NCBI GenBank assembly: GCA_032158295.1 | Contig: CM063246.1 | Coordinates: forward strand, 7,989,589 to 8,053,588 | Source: Pycnopodia helianthoides | Taxonomy: Eukaryota > Echinodermata > Asteroidea > Forcipulatida > Asteriidae | DNA: 64,000 nt | Direction of reading: 5' to 3' | In this document: positions 46,601 through 59,147 of the stretch, one piece after another | Layout of the letters: every line of letters begins with the position of its first letter | Position numbering within the stretch: position 1 is the stretch's first letter | Notes under the pieces: generated by a model | The model's database searches: none | Seen by the model: only the letters and a program-made list of their open reading frames with translations | Told to the model about the DNA's origin: nothing | Position numbers and translations under genes: made by a program

Positions 46601-49600
46601 CTGCTTGGCACAAGCTTATCGAGGGATGTGCAGACATTCTGAGTGTCTTTTAAATTGAATTGAATTTTTATATACCCTTTTTGTGGCAAAAAAATAAATA
46701 AATAAATAAAAAGGACATGCACACAATTTTGTGAAAACATAATGTCTTATGTCAACTTTTTTGATGGATGTTTTTCTGACAAAACTTGTCAGTAATACCA
46801 TTTCATGACAAAAGTCATTGACAGAACTTTTTCTGACCAACCATGTGTCGACAAAAAGTTGTCTGACAAAACATGTTTACAAAAACTTTGGGACTTTCAC
46901 ATTTTGAATATGCAATTCTTACTCAAAGCGCAACACAAACAATTCATTTTTCAAATAAATCTGTTCAATTGCTCACTTTTTTTGGGCTTTATATTTTCCT
47001 CCAATGCTTTTGCCGTCAACTGAAAAATAAACAATACATTCAAAAATATAACATTATTGTTGTTGAGTCTTTTCTTTTCTTCTGATCAATGTTGGTTAAT
47101 ATTCAAAATTTGAGTTACATTCAATGTAATTAAATCTCAAACGGAATTTACCAAATATAGGCAATAGCAAAATAATTAAGAAATCAAAAAAAATTTCTTT
47201 CTAAATAGAATTCGGGAACATTACAGAATAAACTAGTAATTAAACTTTTATTTGCTTGAATTTAACTGAACGAAAAACTTTCACTCCCAAAGTACTAGCT
47301 GAACCCAAAACAAAAGAAATGCAGACAGAAATCATTACCCTATAGTCTTCAAAAACACACGCTAAAACCAATCTGTGAGAAGTCTACACAAAGTCGCTGG
47401 TCAACGTTTCAGTAAAAAAACAAAAACACGAACGGCTTACGTATTGGCAGGGACTTGGTACAGGTCAGGCCCAGAAAAATATGCTTCAAAAACTACATTT
47501 CCATTATTTCTATTGTGGCAATTAAAATATGTAATTGTGACTTGGGGGTCAATTTCAAACCCAATTTCTTTGACTCGGACAGGATTTCAGACGGACAGTT
47601 TTTCTCTTAACTTTGGCTTTTACCTTTTAATATCACAGTGCAGACATCTTAGTCAGAAACCCTGTATACACAATAGTCTTGGTTCCAAGACCTTCGTACC
47701 GAAATGGATCATGGATCAATTCCAACAACAGAGGGCGTCACTGTCCCTGGTTCGATTTAGCTTCCACGAAGGTCTTGGGTATCTTGTAAAAGGGTGCTTA
47801 AGTGTTTCATTGTTTTTCCCCCGACTTTCCGGGGGAGCCAATCAACGATCGAGTTTGCAGCTTTTCGTGAATTATTTATGAATCGCCATGCGTTTATAAC
47901 AGGGAACGTTGTTGTGACTGTGGCGAAAAGTACCTTCACGTCAGGAATTATGCCCAAGTGAATAAAATGCATTCTGAAAGAGCTTGACAATGAATGGGTT
48001 TACCTTAAGTTTTGGACTGAACAATTCTATAGATTATTCTGGAATTGCTTATTTGTTCATAACAATATTTAACTTGTCCTTGTTTGTGAAGGTTTTACAT
48101 GAACAGTGCAGGAATTGTTTAATAACGAGGAAGTTTATTTGCTACAAATGTAGCTTTCTACAATAAAACTAACCTGTGAAAAATTCATTTCAAAAGGTGG
48201 TCGAGTTTTTTAGATATCGCCGAAAATCCGGAGCGAATGTCAAAACGCAAGAAGAATAATCTGTAATTGGAATACACAATCTGATCGTTTTTGCAGTAAC
48301 TTTTCACAGCTTTAAATTTTGGGGGATAAAAACTAATATCTTTTTCGATAACCACATTATTTCGATGTGAAATGTTTCTCAAAATTCTTCATACTATCAA
48401 TTAAAAGTTGCTGTACTTCTAACCAAGTAAGTCGATTGCCATTAATTATAATAGTGAGATAACGCATTGATTTCCACACTGTATGTACATTGTACAGTAG
48501 TAGGCTGGCTACAGTACTTGCGTAAAATGTATTAATACATTTATGTATGCACTTTGACCCTGCAATAGAGAAACTGCATGTATGCCATACACAGGGCGCG
48601 CGGTATTTGAAACGCTCATTTTATGCAGCAAAATACGTACTGTTGAAAGTAGCATGTTGGAGTGATGGCCATACCAACAGTACACGATCCAAACAGTCTT
48701 GATCGAGTTCACCTCTCTTTGTGAACGCATATCAGTGAATTAGGCCTATAATGCAGTAAATTATCCCGCTTAGACAGAAAATTAATATTATTGCTACACA
48801 AAAATCATAATTCGTGTAGGTGTAGTGCATGGTAGAATTCTTTAATTGCCAATAGTTTATTTTCAGGGCATGTCGGATGGTAGAATGCCATATTAATTCA
48901 GATGCTTCAAATTACATGTTTGACATCGACAACAAGATTTAAACGTCCAATAACAATGACCAACCGATAAACCTAATTCCGACTACAACCGATGCATATC
49001 ATTTAGCTTGAATAATTTCAGAATCACTTGCTAATATGCGTTGATAATGCGATAGAAGCCACATTATGGTGGTCAATCAAAACGAGAGTTCATGCGATGT
49101 AACACAGCTAGCATGCACATCACAACACACAATATGCACGTCTCGACGACCCCTTGACCTTTCACATCTTGCTTGTCTTGCAAGCTTGTCATTTAGTCAG
49201 TAATATGAATAATACATGACTTGATGCTTCATAACCATAATTTGGCCACGCCCTCTAAAACAAGATATCCAAGACGTTACTACAGCCAGTCGTCAAACCG
49301 CGACGAATTCAAGAAGAAAAGCGCGCCCTCTGTCGGGTTATCACGAGTATGAGATAGTGACGTCTTGGACCAAGACTATATACACAATGACACTGATGGT
49401 TTTTATTTTCAATTCATGGAAAGGAGTTCAGACTATTTACCATTCCAGCCTTATTAGTTTGAGTACATTGGTATGAATGAAAGAAAACACGATCCTGGCT
49501 GCACCATGATAAGAGTCCATTGGTACAAACTTTATTGTCAGTGAGCTGTCAGATTGAAACTGTAGGGTTAAATGTTAATAGTTAATCACTGATGTGGCTT

Positions 49601-49853
49601 GAAATATTATAGTCATTCCCTTTTTGGCACAAACACTAGTCTTTAGTCAAGGCGCATGCGGCAACCCTGGTGGTGTACATCACACACAGCGCCACCTCGG
49701 CGAACATTAAAAAGGACCGTAATGCGAGCGCCTTGACAAAGGCTACGCCATTATTTAAAAACCTACCACGTTTTTCCGTTGAACAGCGCGTCTCGTGCCT
49801 TCCGCGGCTAGCACGCCGACTGCTAACCCAAGAGGGAGGACCATCGCTTTCAT
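43602..49853 (-). CDS. Avidin-family biotin-binding protein, copy 2 (extended C-terminus)
   Basis: Coding exons 49853-49767, 47019-46977, 46555-46430, 44532-44328 and 43782-43602 give 213 residues. The first four exons encode exactly the same protein as copy 1, so signal peptide, linker, disulfide pair and biotin contacts (to W150, with D158 in the last exon) are the same. All coding differences are in exon 5: Ile155 to Val, Gln to His in the tail, and the copy 1 stop TAG is CAG. Translation therefore runs 28 residues further. Compared with copy 3, an extra base also shifts the ancestral stop out of frame, so the last roughly 10 residues and the TAG at 43602-43604 come from the terminal repeat of the adjacent MITE. 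The fold should be unaffected. Whether the tail is tolerated is unknown. Confidence 0.88.
44056..44200 (+). mobile_element. U2 copy of the hairpin plus poly-A insert
   Basis: Same as 14247-14393, flanked by AAGCAGG at 44049-44055 and 44201-44207. The A run is 26 here, against 28 in U1. Confidence 0.75.
44790..45161. mobile_element. U2 copy of the TTAAAGGCACTGGACAC element
   Basis: Same element as 14982-15356 with a small deletion near its right end. Confidence 0.8.
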
Positions 49854-49912
49854 GGCTGTAAATAAGAAGTCATTTAACAAAATTGTTATCAAATCATGTG
49901 AAGTTTGCCTCC

Positions 49913-50260
49913 TGTTCCCCCCCCCCCCCCCGGAAGCAGTAATTGGATGTTTCCTTCGAACATGAATGGTTACATGAAAAAAACAAGCAAGGCTAATGTT
50001 GTGGGCGCAGGAAAGAGCATGACTCAGACGTCAAGCTCTCTGGGTGTGTGTGTGTGTGTGTGTGTGTGTGAGCACGGTAGGCACTTGTGGGTCTGACAAC
50101 AATGGAACAATGGTCCCACAGGTCATTTTCAATAGGAACAATGGGCCCACAGGGAATTCTTCAGAAAAGGGAAAATAGACCACATTAGCATACCCACATT
50201 CCGGATCCGTAGGTGTGTGTGTGTGTGTGTGTGTGTGTGGTGTGGGGGGGGGGGGGGTTA
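49913..50260. repeat. C run, (GT)n split by a 142-bp insert, G run
   Basis: GT dimers at 50043-50070 and again at 50213-50238 enclose a non-repetitive 142-bp segment (50071-50212) that U1 lacks. The insert contains two copies of AACAATGGNCCCACAGG, about 35 bp apart. Confidence 0.85.
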
Positions 50261-50964
50261 AACCATCTTGTAACAGGAAAAGGTGGCCAAGACAGGAATC
50301 CAGCGTTTCAATGATTCCTTCTAGAAAGGGGTCTGAACTCATTTAGAAGTACTAAACTTGATCAGGGAAAGCGTAAGGATAACATTTGATTAATTATTAA
50401 TTACGATGTCTATAACAGTGGATGTCATGTTTGTTGTACTGCTGGTACTGCTGGTGTACACAGATGGTGTGACTGACAGAGTTTTCTGTTTACTGAGGAG
50501 CGTTTCGTCAGAAATGCTTCTCAGAGAACGCTTGCTCTAAGATGAGTTGAAATGAAATGAATTGAAGGATCTCCATGCTCTCAAAAAATTGAACACCCCA
50601 TAAACACCCAAACTGTTGGATTATTGTGGTATGCCTGATTTCGTGTAAAGTATAATCAGTTTACTAATGCAGTCCCCAGTCCAACAGAATCAAACAAAAC
50701 ATGCAGCTGGATTTTGATGGGTTCGGGTGATTATTGCGCCCCATTGCCCTTTTCAACCTTTTTTGAATTAATACGTAATCCCCCACCCCCAAAAATAAAT
50801 GATAGAAAAGAAGAACAAAAAGAAGAAGAAAAAAACAAAAAAAACAAAACAAACTCCTTTGTGCACTAAAGCATAGGTTGATCGAAACTTGTTTACAACT
50901 TGTTTACAACAACTTGTTTGCAGCAACTTGTTTACAACATCTTGTTTGCAAATCTTGACTTGGC

Positions 50965-51540
50965 AAGGTTAGTCCGTGATGAGAATGATAGTGCTTTCGC
51001 TAGCATGGATATGTGGAGTGCAATGACACTCAACTCCAACTCAATCTTTGTAATCCACAAACAATTGCATAATTTATAAAGCAAAGATGATAAACAAACT
51101 ATGTAGACAAATTTGATGGCACTGCCTAATTGCTGCAGTGATTGATCGTTAAATTAGTCACAAGACTTTAAGGTAAAACAAAGCCTGTCAACAGGTGTGT
51201 ATTGACCCCTGACTTATCGGATATTTGGAAACAATGGAAATCAGTATCTTTTTGTGGCTTACCCTGGGTAATAACAGGGTAAGTCCATTACGAGAACGAT
51301 GGTGCTTTCGCTAGCATGGGTAAGTGGAGTGCAATGAAACTCAACTCTAACTCAATCTTTGTAATCCACAAACAATATGAGAAACAAACCATGTTGACAA
51401 ATTTGATGGCACTGCCTAATTGCTGCAGTAATTGATCGTTAAATTAGTCACAAGACTTTAAGGTAAAAAAAGCCTGTCAACAGATGTGTAGAAACCATAG
51501 AAATCAGTGTTTTTTGTGGCTTACCCTGGGTAATAACGGA
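50965..51540. repeat. Direct duplication of about 300 bp, U2 only
   Basis: AAGGTTAGTCC...TTACCCTGGGTAATAAC (50965-51275) is repeated with changes and a deletion at 51276-51540. U1 has one copy at about 21008-21320. Confidence 0.8.
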
Positions 51541-51797
51541 AATATTAATAAGTATAAATAAAATAATGAACAAACATCGTTATTCTTCCTTTTAGCGCAG
51601 TAATTCGCAAAAAGGTTCGTTGCTGTATGTTGAACCATGGTTGAATAAAAAGGGTTGCGTGCTGGGCACGCTACAATCTTTCCTGATTGTTGAGAACGGA
51701 GGTAGGCAGCCAATCGGCAAAATGGCTTCCGTCATATACTCTCACAAAGAAAATGACCTTGCTACGACGACCATGACAGTAAACTTTATTGACTGAC

Positions 51798-52056
51798 TTA
51801 GGCCTGCGCTAAACGTCGCACGTTTGTCGTGTCGAACTCAAACAGTTGTAAAATTAGGAATTAAATTCGACAAAAGAGCGACTTTAGCGCAAACCTTATA
51901 TTTAAGTTCGGCACTGCCGTGTAGCACGGCAAGCCCTGCCGTGCTACACGGTAGCGGCACGACCCGGTGACAAACGTCGCGCTCTTGCCGTGTCGAATCG
52001 AACTGAAAACATTTGAGTTCGGCTCGGCAAAAGTGCGACGTTTAGCGCAGGCCTAA
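51798..52056. mobile_element. MITE with TTAGGCCTGCGCTAAACGTC ends, present only in V2
   Basis: The left end TTAGGCCTGCGCTAAACGTC is the exact complement of the right end GACGTTTAGCGCAGGCCTAA. The V1 site (about 36286-36300) reads GACTGACTAAGTATC without it. Inside lies a perfect 15-bp stem with a 5-bp loop (51917-51951, CCGTGTAGCACGGCA). The target duplication is uncertain because the ends themselves read TTA and TAA. Confidence 0.85.
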
Positions 52057-52293
52057 GTATCAATGTCATGTTCATCCCTCATTACAACTTCATCAGCTTA
52101 CGATAATAACTTGTTCACTTACCCATGACTTCTCAATGCGTAATCGTCAGACTAAGCAGAACACGTCTTTGCAGCTACGTCACCAAGTAGATTCTGCTCG
52201 TCTGCTTTCCAAACTGTGTATTTTATATTCACTAACAAAGGCTCCTCGCTTAGGTTTCTGTTCAGTTTGTGTCACACCTTAATAAACAAAAAC

Positions 52294-52479
52294 TTAGCAG
52301 AGGTAAAAGTCTGAAGGCTTATAACAACCCTCTATTGCAGTTAAAGTTGTTGGCCTAGTCGCAGCAACCGTGTCAAAACCAAGGTTCACGCTCCCAGTCT
52401 GTGCACTATAGCCACCGGATTTCGCAATAACTGATTTGGTAAAAACGTTGGTACTTTCCCCTTTCCTGCAATATTGTTG
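52294..52479 (-). CDS. V2 copy of the unrecognised terminal exon
   Basis: 61 codons plus TAA, aligned without gaps to 36533-36718. It differs at four bases, which give Arg to Gln, Val to Gly, Asn to Ser and Lys to Gln. Same acceptor-like CTTTAAG. Function unknown. Confidence 0.38.
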   Translation of the reverse strand, partial: QQYCRKGESTNVFTKSVIAKSGGYSAQTGSVNLGFDTVAATRPTTLTAIEGCYKPSDFYLC

Positions 52480-53557
52480 CTTAAAGGAACATTACAGAAT
52501 TGGTAAGAAAAACACTTGCAAAATATACTTTTTGATCAGAGATTTACATAAAACTTACACGGTCTAATGATGATGATAGTAGAAAACATCCCTTGAAATA
52601 TTTCTGTCTGAAATGCCATATTTGATGAGAAATGAATAAACTAATTTTCCGATTGGAGTTTATCGCTCAGTGAGCGTTTTATTCATGTGTTGAATCTATA
52701 TGATTTCATGCAAATGTATAATCGGTTTTTCACTATTTTCTCGTGACCCAGATGGCCGATCGATCTCAAACTTCTACAGGTTTGTCAGTTTATGTATGGT
52801 GGATTACATAAAGTGCTTACACTGCCAGCATTTGTTTGGTAGCAAACAGGTATTGTACACTTTGGTAACAGCTCAAAATCAGTGTCCACATTTTGTGTGA
52901 TTCAACATGTGAACGAACAAACAAACCTGTGAAAGCTTGAGCTCAATTGGTCATCGAGGTCACGAGAAAATGGTGAAAAGAGACCTTATGTGTGATCTGT
53001 TTTTTCAAACATCGAGTTTTTATCGCGCGTGATAAAAACTATTGTTTTACTCATTTCTCAGAAACAATAGCATTTTAGGCAGAAATATTTTAAGGAACCC
53101 TTTCTATCATAACTTACTTAAAATCATGTAAGTTATGTGTGAATCTGTGAACATTTGTGTTTTTTCGATCTTACCAATAGTGTACAGGGCCTTTAAGAAG
53201 GGGATTTAAAAAAAAAAAATATCTTATTGGCAAGTATCCAACATTTTTCGCAGGTTGAAATCGACCCCCCCCCAAAAAATTGAACGCTTGCTGATTTTGT
53301 GTAAATATGATAATGGCAAAATCCGAATAACTGTAGTGCATCTGAAATTCTGAAAAATTAATTGGCTTGCATACAATATCTTTTGTTTTGGAAGCTTTTC
53401 AGCCTAGCTTAGTTGCAAAGTATAATTGTGAATTTCCTCTCTGATGGATGTGCACTGCCACACTGTAATCGGATGCATTTCCCAGGATCCGACAACCTAC
53501 AGTGTTGTGAATTGACACCTTTAGGGGTACTTTTTCTGCACACGTAATGGGAGACTT

Positions 53558-53686
53558 TTGAACGCTAGATGGCAGCAGACATACCAGGTAAAATTCTATT
53601 GTTTACGTAATTCTAAGCATGCGTACATTGCCGAGAACGATTGATTTACCCCGGTAAGTCTGCTGCCACCTAGCGTCCCAAAAGCC
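53558..53686. repeat. V2 copy of the CTCF-like inverted repeat
   Basis: The same divergent pair of CTAG(A/G)TGGCAGCAGA words as in V1, unchanged. Confidence 0.6.
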
Positions 53687-54456
53687 CCCCATTGGAGGCA
53701 GGTATAGTTGCAAACAATTGAAATTAGCAATCGCGAAATAGCAATCATGTACGTACACGATGAGTCTAAAGTTGCATGACACATATCGTGTTCGTTCACA
53801 ATAAGAGCGGGCTTGTTTTGACTCGTGTGGCGGCCCTTCGCTTCCGTAGATACGACTGTTCCTAAGGGGCAACACAATATGACATCATCACAACTTAACC
53901 ACTGGGGTATGTTTTGTAACTTGGATTTTGAACCTCCGCCAAGAACTATGGTTGGGGGTTGAAGTCGTGCCAAAGGATGGTAAGGTAACTTGGTAAGAAT
54001 CACCCGCAGCTATTCATAATGTAGGCCTATAACATGTTGAGAACCGATTCCCTTCCAAGGAATGTGGTTTTAAGGGAGCGGGATTAAAAACATTTCTTTC
54101 TGAGAAACGATCCTGAATAAAACGGCTCTCAGATTGTGTATTCCAATTACAAATTGATTGATTCCTGCGTGAGGTCTCAAAATCAATTCAAATATTTTAC
54201 TGAGAAATTACTTCTTTCTCGAAAACTACGTTACTTCAGAGGGAGCCGTTTCTCACAATGTGTTATACTATCAACAGCTCTCCATTGCTCGTTACCAAGT
54301 AAGTTTTTATGCTAACAATTATTTTGAGTACTTACCAATAGTGTCCAGTGCCTTTAATGTACAAAGTGACTCAAGTTTTTAAATTAAGTATGCTGATATG
54401 GTACTGACAGGTCTGATAACTTGCAATGATGAGTCGGAATATATAGAAACAACTTG

Positions 54457-54666
54457 AGAGGGTGTGTGTATCAAGTATGTGAAAATGTCAGGGGATTTCA
54501 CGTCAGGAATTTGTTGTGCACTGATTAATGAGGTCATTCTGTCTAGTGGTATGATGTACGGATCACAGAAGCCGCCGATCAACTCAATTTTCTCTACATA
54601 CCTAGCCCGACTCGCGAAATCTAACTTTTCAGCATATGCCGACAAGTATGGAGCAAAAGTTGCCAT
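54457..54666 (-). pseudogene. V2 copy of the multicopy-protein N-terminal fragment
   Basis: Same frame from ATG at 54666 (MATFAPYLSAYAEKL...) with minor changes. It abuts the inverted-repeat element at 54674. Confidence 0.4.
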
Positions 54667-54673
54667 ATTTCTG

Positions 54674-55473
54674 TTAAAGGAACACGTTGCCTTCGGGTTG
54701 GGCGCTGTTGGGCGCTTTTGGGCTATAAAAAGCGTTTGATGTTATAATGAGCACAGTCGGAAAGATGTTTAAAAAGTAGAATATAATGATCCACACAAAC
54801 GTGCCTTAGAAATGCTTCGCTTTTGATAACTTTCGCGAAACAAAACGCTCCGCCATTATGGGAGTCAAGATTTTGACTTCCATAAATGGCGGACAAATTC
54901 TATTAGTCTTATTTCCAGTCGCAGCTGTTGAACTACGACTGAGCAATTATTTTATTAAAAAGGTTACGATTACCATCTGTTTATTGTGTTCCAATAAATA
55001 TCCAGTTAATAAATGAATGAAAAAAGAAAGAAAAAACGTACGTTAAATAATAAGGTAGCAAGTCCCCATGTCTCGGTCCGTCCGGGCGTCCAGGGACGTA
55101 CCAGCAGCAGCAAAGCCCCGCGGCCATACCACCCATAGACCTCCCCCTGCCTGCTGCAGTACAATAGACGACGCGAAGACAGGGTTCTAGTACAATGTAT
55201 GATTTTAGCGGGGCCAACCTAGTAACACCGATGCTTTGTGCTGTGTAAGAAGGTCTGGTACCCGTTACTGTTATTTTATCGACGATCGTATTGACGGATT
55301 GAAAAACGTATACATGTCTCGGGGGTCAGAGGTCAATTTTTTTTTTTTAAATTACCATTCACTAGTTATAACACATTAAAGGTGTTTTATTGCAAGAAAA
55401 ACTCTTAATGAGTATAAGGAACACCTCCAAACAGTAAAATTTCATGAGATTTGAAGGCAACGTGTTCCTTTAA
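54674..55473. mobile_element. V2 copy of the TTAAAGGAACACGTTGCC element
   Basis: Same terminal inverted repeats as 38913-39722. Confidence 0.75.
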
Positions 55474-55628
55474 GTTTGCATGCAATAAAGTACCTCTTAA
55501 GTTCAACAACGTGTTTGACCTTAACAAGTTGCATAGGCATAGGCCTACATACAAATTTCTTGCTCGGTTGCCTACCATGGTGGCGGATCAAGCTCCGCCT
55601 ACGGCTGGTGACGTCACGTGCAAAACCT

Positions 55629-55846
55629 CAAGGCACCCCGACACGGCGAGGAATTCAACCGGTGCTCCGACGTTCACTACAGAGGGCGAGTACACTGATG
55701 ATCTAAATTTCACCTTCGCTCGGCCCCAGCGGCCTATCCAGGACCGCTGGGATGGGCTAATCAGCTTGCACAGATTCTTGTTCAAGAATTACGTCATGCG
55801 TGTAGTGCTTGCAGTGTGAGTGTGATGCATGATGGGACTGATCATT
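55629..55846 (+). pseudogene. Truncated CUB/LDLa exon copy with truncated MITE
   Basis: 55629-55714 matches codons 291-319 of the CUB/LDLa gene. At 55715 it enters the TTCGCTCG-ended MITE, which breaks off near 55846, so the right half of both is missing. Confidence 0.8.
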
Positions 55847-55860
55847 AGATGCTAGATGCC

Positions 55861-56180
55861 CACCCGGAGCAAACCCCAGCTGCGCCTTCACCGGCTAGAG
55901 ACGACCCAGAGTCACATGAGAACCGGGGGAGCAACAAGGGGTTTGTGCGCACTCGGAGCAAACCCCAGTTGCACCTTCACCGGCTAGAGACGACACAGAG
56001 TCACATGGGGAAGCAACAAGAAGTTTGTGCCCACCCGGAGCAAACCGGACGGACAACGGCACCCAGACGGAGATCGCCGCCCGGCCAGCCTTTGCTGTAC
56101 CCTTGCCCCTGGGCCACGGACCGAGTTACAGCTGAGTCCACCAGCACGGCAGTCTTCTCCATGGTTTTCTGCTGCCACCC
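55861..56180. repeat. Minisatellite of 82-89-bp units (CACCCGGAGCAAACC)
   Basis: Units begin at 55861, 55950 and 56032, with a further remnant near 56174. Each has CACCCGGAGCAAACCCCAG, CACCGGCTAGAGACGAC and GAGTCACATG. The overlapping open frames at 55849-56305 are low-confidence by-products. Confidence 0.8.
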
Positions 56181-56219
56181 GGAGCACCCCGACCACGGAA
56201 TCAGAGAAAGGTTTCCTCA

Positions 56220-56395
56220 GGCATCTGAAAAGCAGACAATATCCTATGCAACAAGGGTGTTTTTTCTTTCATTGTTTTCTTGCAACTTCGTTGACCAATA
56301 ATTGAGCCCAAATTTTCACAGGCTCCTTATTTCAACATTAGTTGTGATATAACAAGTGAGGATTCTGGTCTTTGACAAGGACCAAAAGTATACCC
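56220..56395. repeat. Partial TTAAAGGCACTGG-family element
   Basis: AAGGGTGTTTTTTCTTTCATTG, GCAACTTCGTTGACCAAT and TCTGGTCTTTGACAA blocks of the family, without ends. Confidence 0.6.
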
Positions 56396-56399
56396 GCAT

Positions 56400-56530
56400 G
56401 CCTTCATTCTCTGTTCGCGTGGGTAAAGTGGCGTCAGGCCATGCCCTCTTTGGACCCCAGTTCAAATCTCGCCTATCGGAGCCTCGTGTGACTGTGGACT
56501 GGGTTTTCAGGCTGAATGTGGGATAAGTAT
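56400..56530 (+). repeat. Possible tRNA-derived SINE fragment
   Basis: GTGGCGTCAGGCC at about 56429 and AGTTCAAATCTCGCC at about 56459 resemble tRNA A and B boxes at a plausible spacing of about 30 bp. It is not a tRNA: no cloverleaf closes and no acceptor stem is visible. Weak call. Confidence 0.3.
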
Positions 56531-57783
56531 TATGTATAGCCCTTATGGCGAAAAGAGTTCACTCCAAGCGAGCCAGAAATAGCGCGGGAGGGTACGCATG
56601 TGTACACACACTATTGGTAGGCAAGCGTCATAGAGTTTAATAGTTGTGCACTAGGCAGACCCACAAACGCGTATGCGTCAAGCCATCATCAGCCCAATAC
56701 AAAAAGGTGTGATGTTACCTCATTTATTTGTTTGCCAACCAGTGGTGTTAGTGCGCACGCGCTATGTGCAACTAACATAGTTGATTGGAAGAGTCTATTT
56801 TTGTTTAGTATTACCTGTAAATGACAAAGCTCTCTAAAAAAAGGGGAAGTCATTTTAATAAATTTTGCCAGAAAACCAACAGCATTTCTCTCTCATTTCC
56901 TCAATTGATTAAAGTAAGAAAACGGGATATAGACTTATAACTGCTAAAGAGCAAGAAATCTTTATTGAGTTTGTTCACTTATTAAAAAACAAGCCCCGTT
57001 TAAAAATCATCTGTGAATAATTTGCTAGCACAAACAAATTAAACAATGAAGCCTTTGTTACAAAATGCATTATATTTGTTGACAGGTTCTGTTGCAATAC
57101 GTATTATTATGCTTGTAGAGCCTGGAACATCTGTCAACTCCAATATTCGTTGTCTTTACTTGGTTAATGTAAACTTTTAAATTTTCAAGATAATTAAATA
57201 TTTTCTGTAAATGATTAGCACATCATAATAATGTTTCTTTATTGTTGTTAATTTTTTTTTTGTTAAAGTGAAGCGATACAGAAGAACTTCATTGTGCAAA
57301 AGAATTTGTTGAGTTTTGTATCTAAACTTCCTTCTTATCGGAACTGGCGTTAGCGAGGCTAGCAAGCCGGAACTAGAACTGAATGGAAGCTTTGAATGTT
57401 CTGTTTAATAAGAAATTTAGCTGATGGACCATGGAGTCGACGAATACCCAACAGTCCTGGTATGTTTAGGAAAACAAATTTCTTTTGGATAACATTTAGA
57501 AAAATACCTCTGCCATTTGCCTTATTTTATTCACTGTTGACATGAACACGCTGGTGTAATGTACAAAACCAAAGCTAAGAAACAAACACACTTTTTTTTG
57601 GTGGGGGGGGGGGGTCGTACCTTTTGTTTGGCTAGGTTGTGGAATCATCTTCCCGAGAGCATCGGACAGTCTCCTATGGTGGCCATTTAAGAAACAAACT
57701 TTGCTCAAATCCTACCCATTTTCGAGATATTATTGTAGGGCGCTGTGAGCAACGACCGTTGGATTGGAACATTATCAATTTAA

Positions 57784-58040
<257 letters not shown>

Positions 58041-58644
58041 AAGACTCGCTGCATGCATCGGCAAAACAATTATTTGACAAGACAGTCAAACGGCGCCTTT
58101 TAAAACAGAAGTAAACAATTGATTCAGCGCTTTAGGTTCAATCAGCAACACAAATTAAAAATTAAACAAAATAAAAATAAATAAATAAAACATTTGAAAG
58201 CGAGGTTATACCTTACCAAACAAACAAAGAGTATTACGCACCTACAGAGCTATGGTATTCGGTGATTAAAGCCATAAGACGGCTTACAAAATGAATAAAG
58301 CACGATTAATACAATCTTAACATTATCAGAAATCTATGGGAGTTAAAATGTTGAAGCCGAATTATGACTATTTGGTATGAATCGGATGGAAAGTGTTTGA
58401 GATAGAATCTTTATAAATTATTCTTAGCCCAGTGGTTACGTCAATAAATCGTAAATGAACGGCATTGCTGCCAGAACGAGAGACAATCTTGAGCTAAACG
58501 TAAACAAATAATAACAATAACAGCACACGTGTAAAATTGACAATAACTACAACTGATGAAATAGAAAGGTATCCATTTTTTGAAAGAGCGGTTTAGCAAT
58601 CCGTGATCCGATCAGCACATCATTGAAGTAGTCTGAAGATCCAT
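58041..58644. other. Downstream of avidin 3, no gene recognised
   Basis: Diverged counterpart of 13010-13337. The U1/U2 MITE is missing here. A polyadenylation site for avidin 3 probably lies in this stretch; I could not choose one. Confidence 0.4.
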
Positions 58645-59075
58645 CTATTCTTCGGTCTCGTCTTGCTCATTTTTACCAGCGAAGTCTCCCGGGGTATGGG
58701 TGTCCTTATCACGGCGGGGACCATCTCGTACAGGCTCCCTTGTAAAAACGTCCTGCCCAATTCTGAAAAAATGGAAGGGTTAAAATTTACTGATAGCCAA
58801 CAAAGTTGATTGGTTGTGGCTTTGTGTGAAAAGAAAAAGAAAAAGTGTTTCAGGTCCCTCCCCAACCAAACCAAAACCCAAACAAACAAACAAACAAACA
58901 AACAAACAAACAAACAAACAAACAAACAAACAAACAAACAAACAAACAAACAAACAAACAAACAAACAAACAAACAAACAAACAAACAAACAAACAAACA
59001 AACAAACAAACAAACAAACAAACAAACAAACAAACAAACAAACAAACAGGCAGGCAGGCAGGCAGGCAGGCAGAG

Positions 59076-59147
<72 letters not shown>

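Larger units (their letters stand above)
39822..51570. repeat. Segmental duplication unit U2
   Basis: Second copy of U1, including its MITEs and avidin gene. Differences seen: a 142-bp insertion within the GT microsatellite, an extra direct copy of about 300 bp at 50965-51540, small homopolymer changes, and a handful of substitutions. It lacks block X. Confidence 0.9.
51571..55846. repeat. Segmental duplication unit V2
   Basis: Second copy of V1. It carries an extra 257-bp MITE at 51799-52055 and a roughly 70-bp insertion near 55530-55600, and it breaks off inside the TTCGCTCG-ended MITE. Confidence 0.85.

Noticed and set aside
56400..56530. A true tRNA gene
   Set aside because: A and B box-like words are present but no cloverleaf or acceptor stem could be paired.
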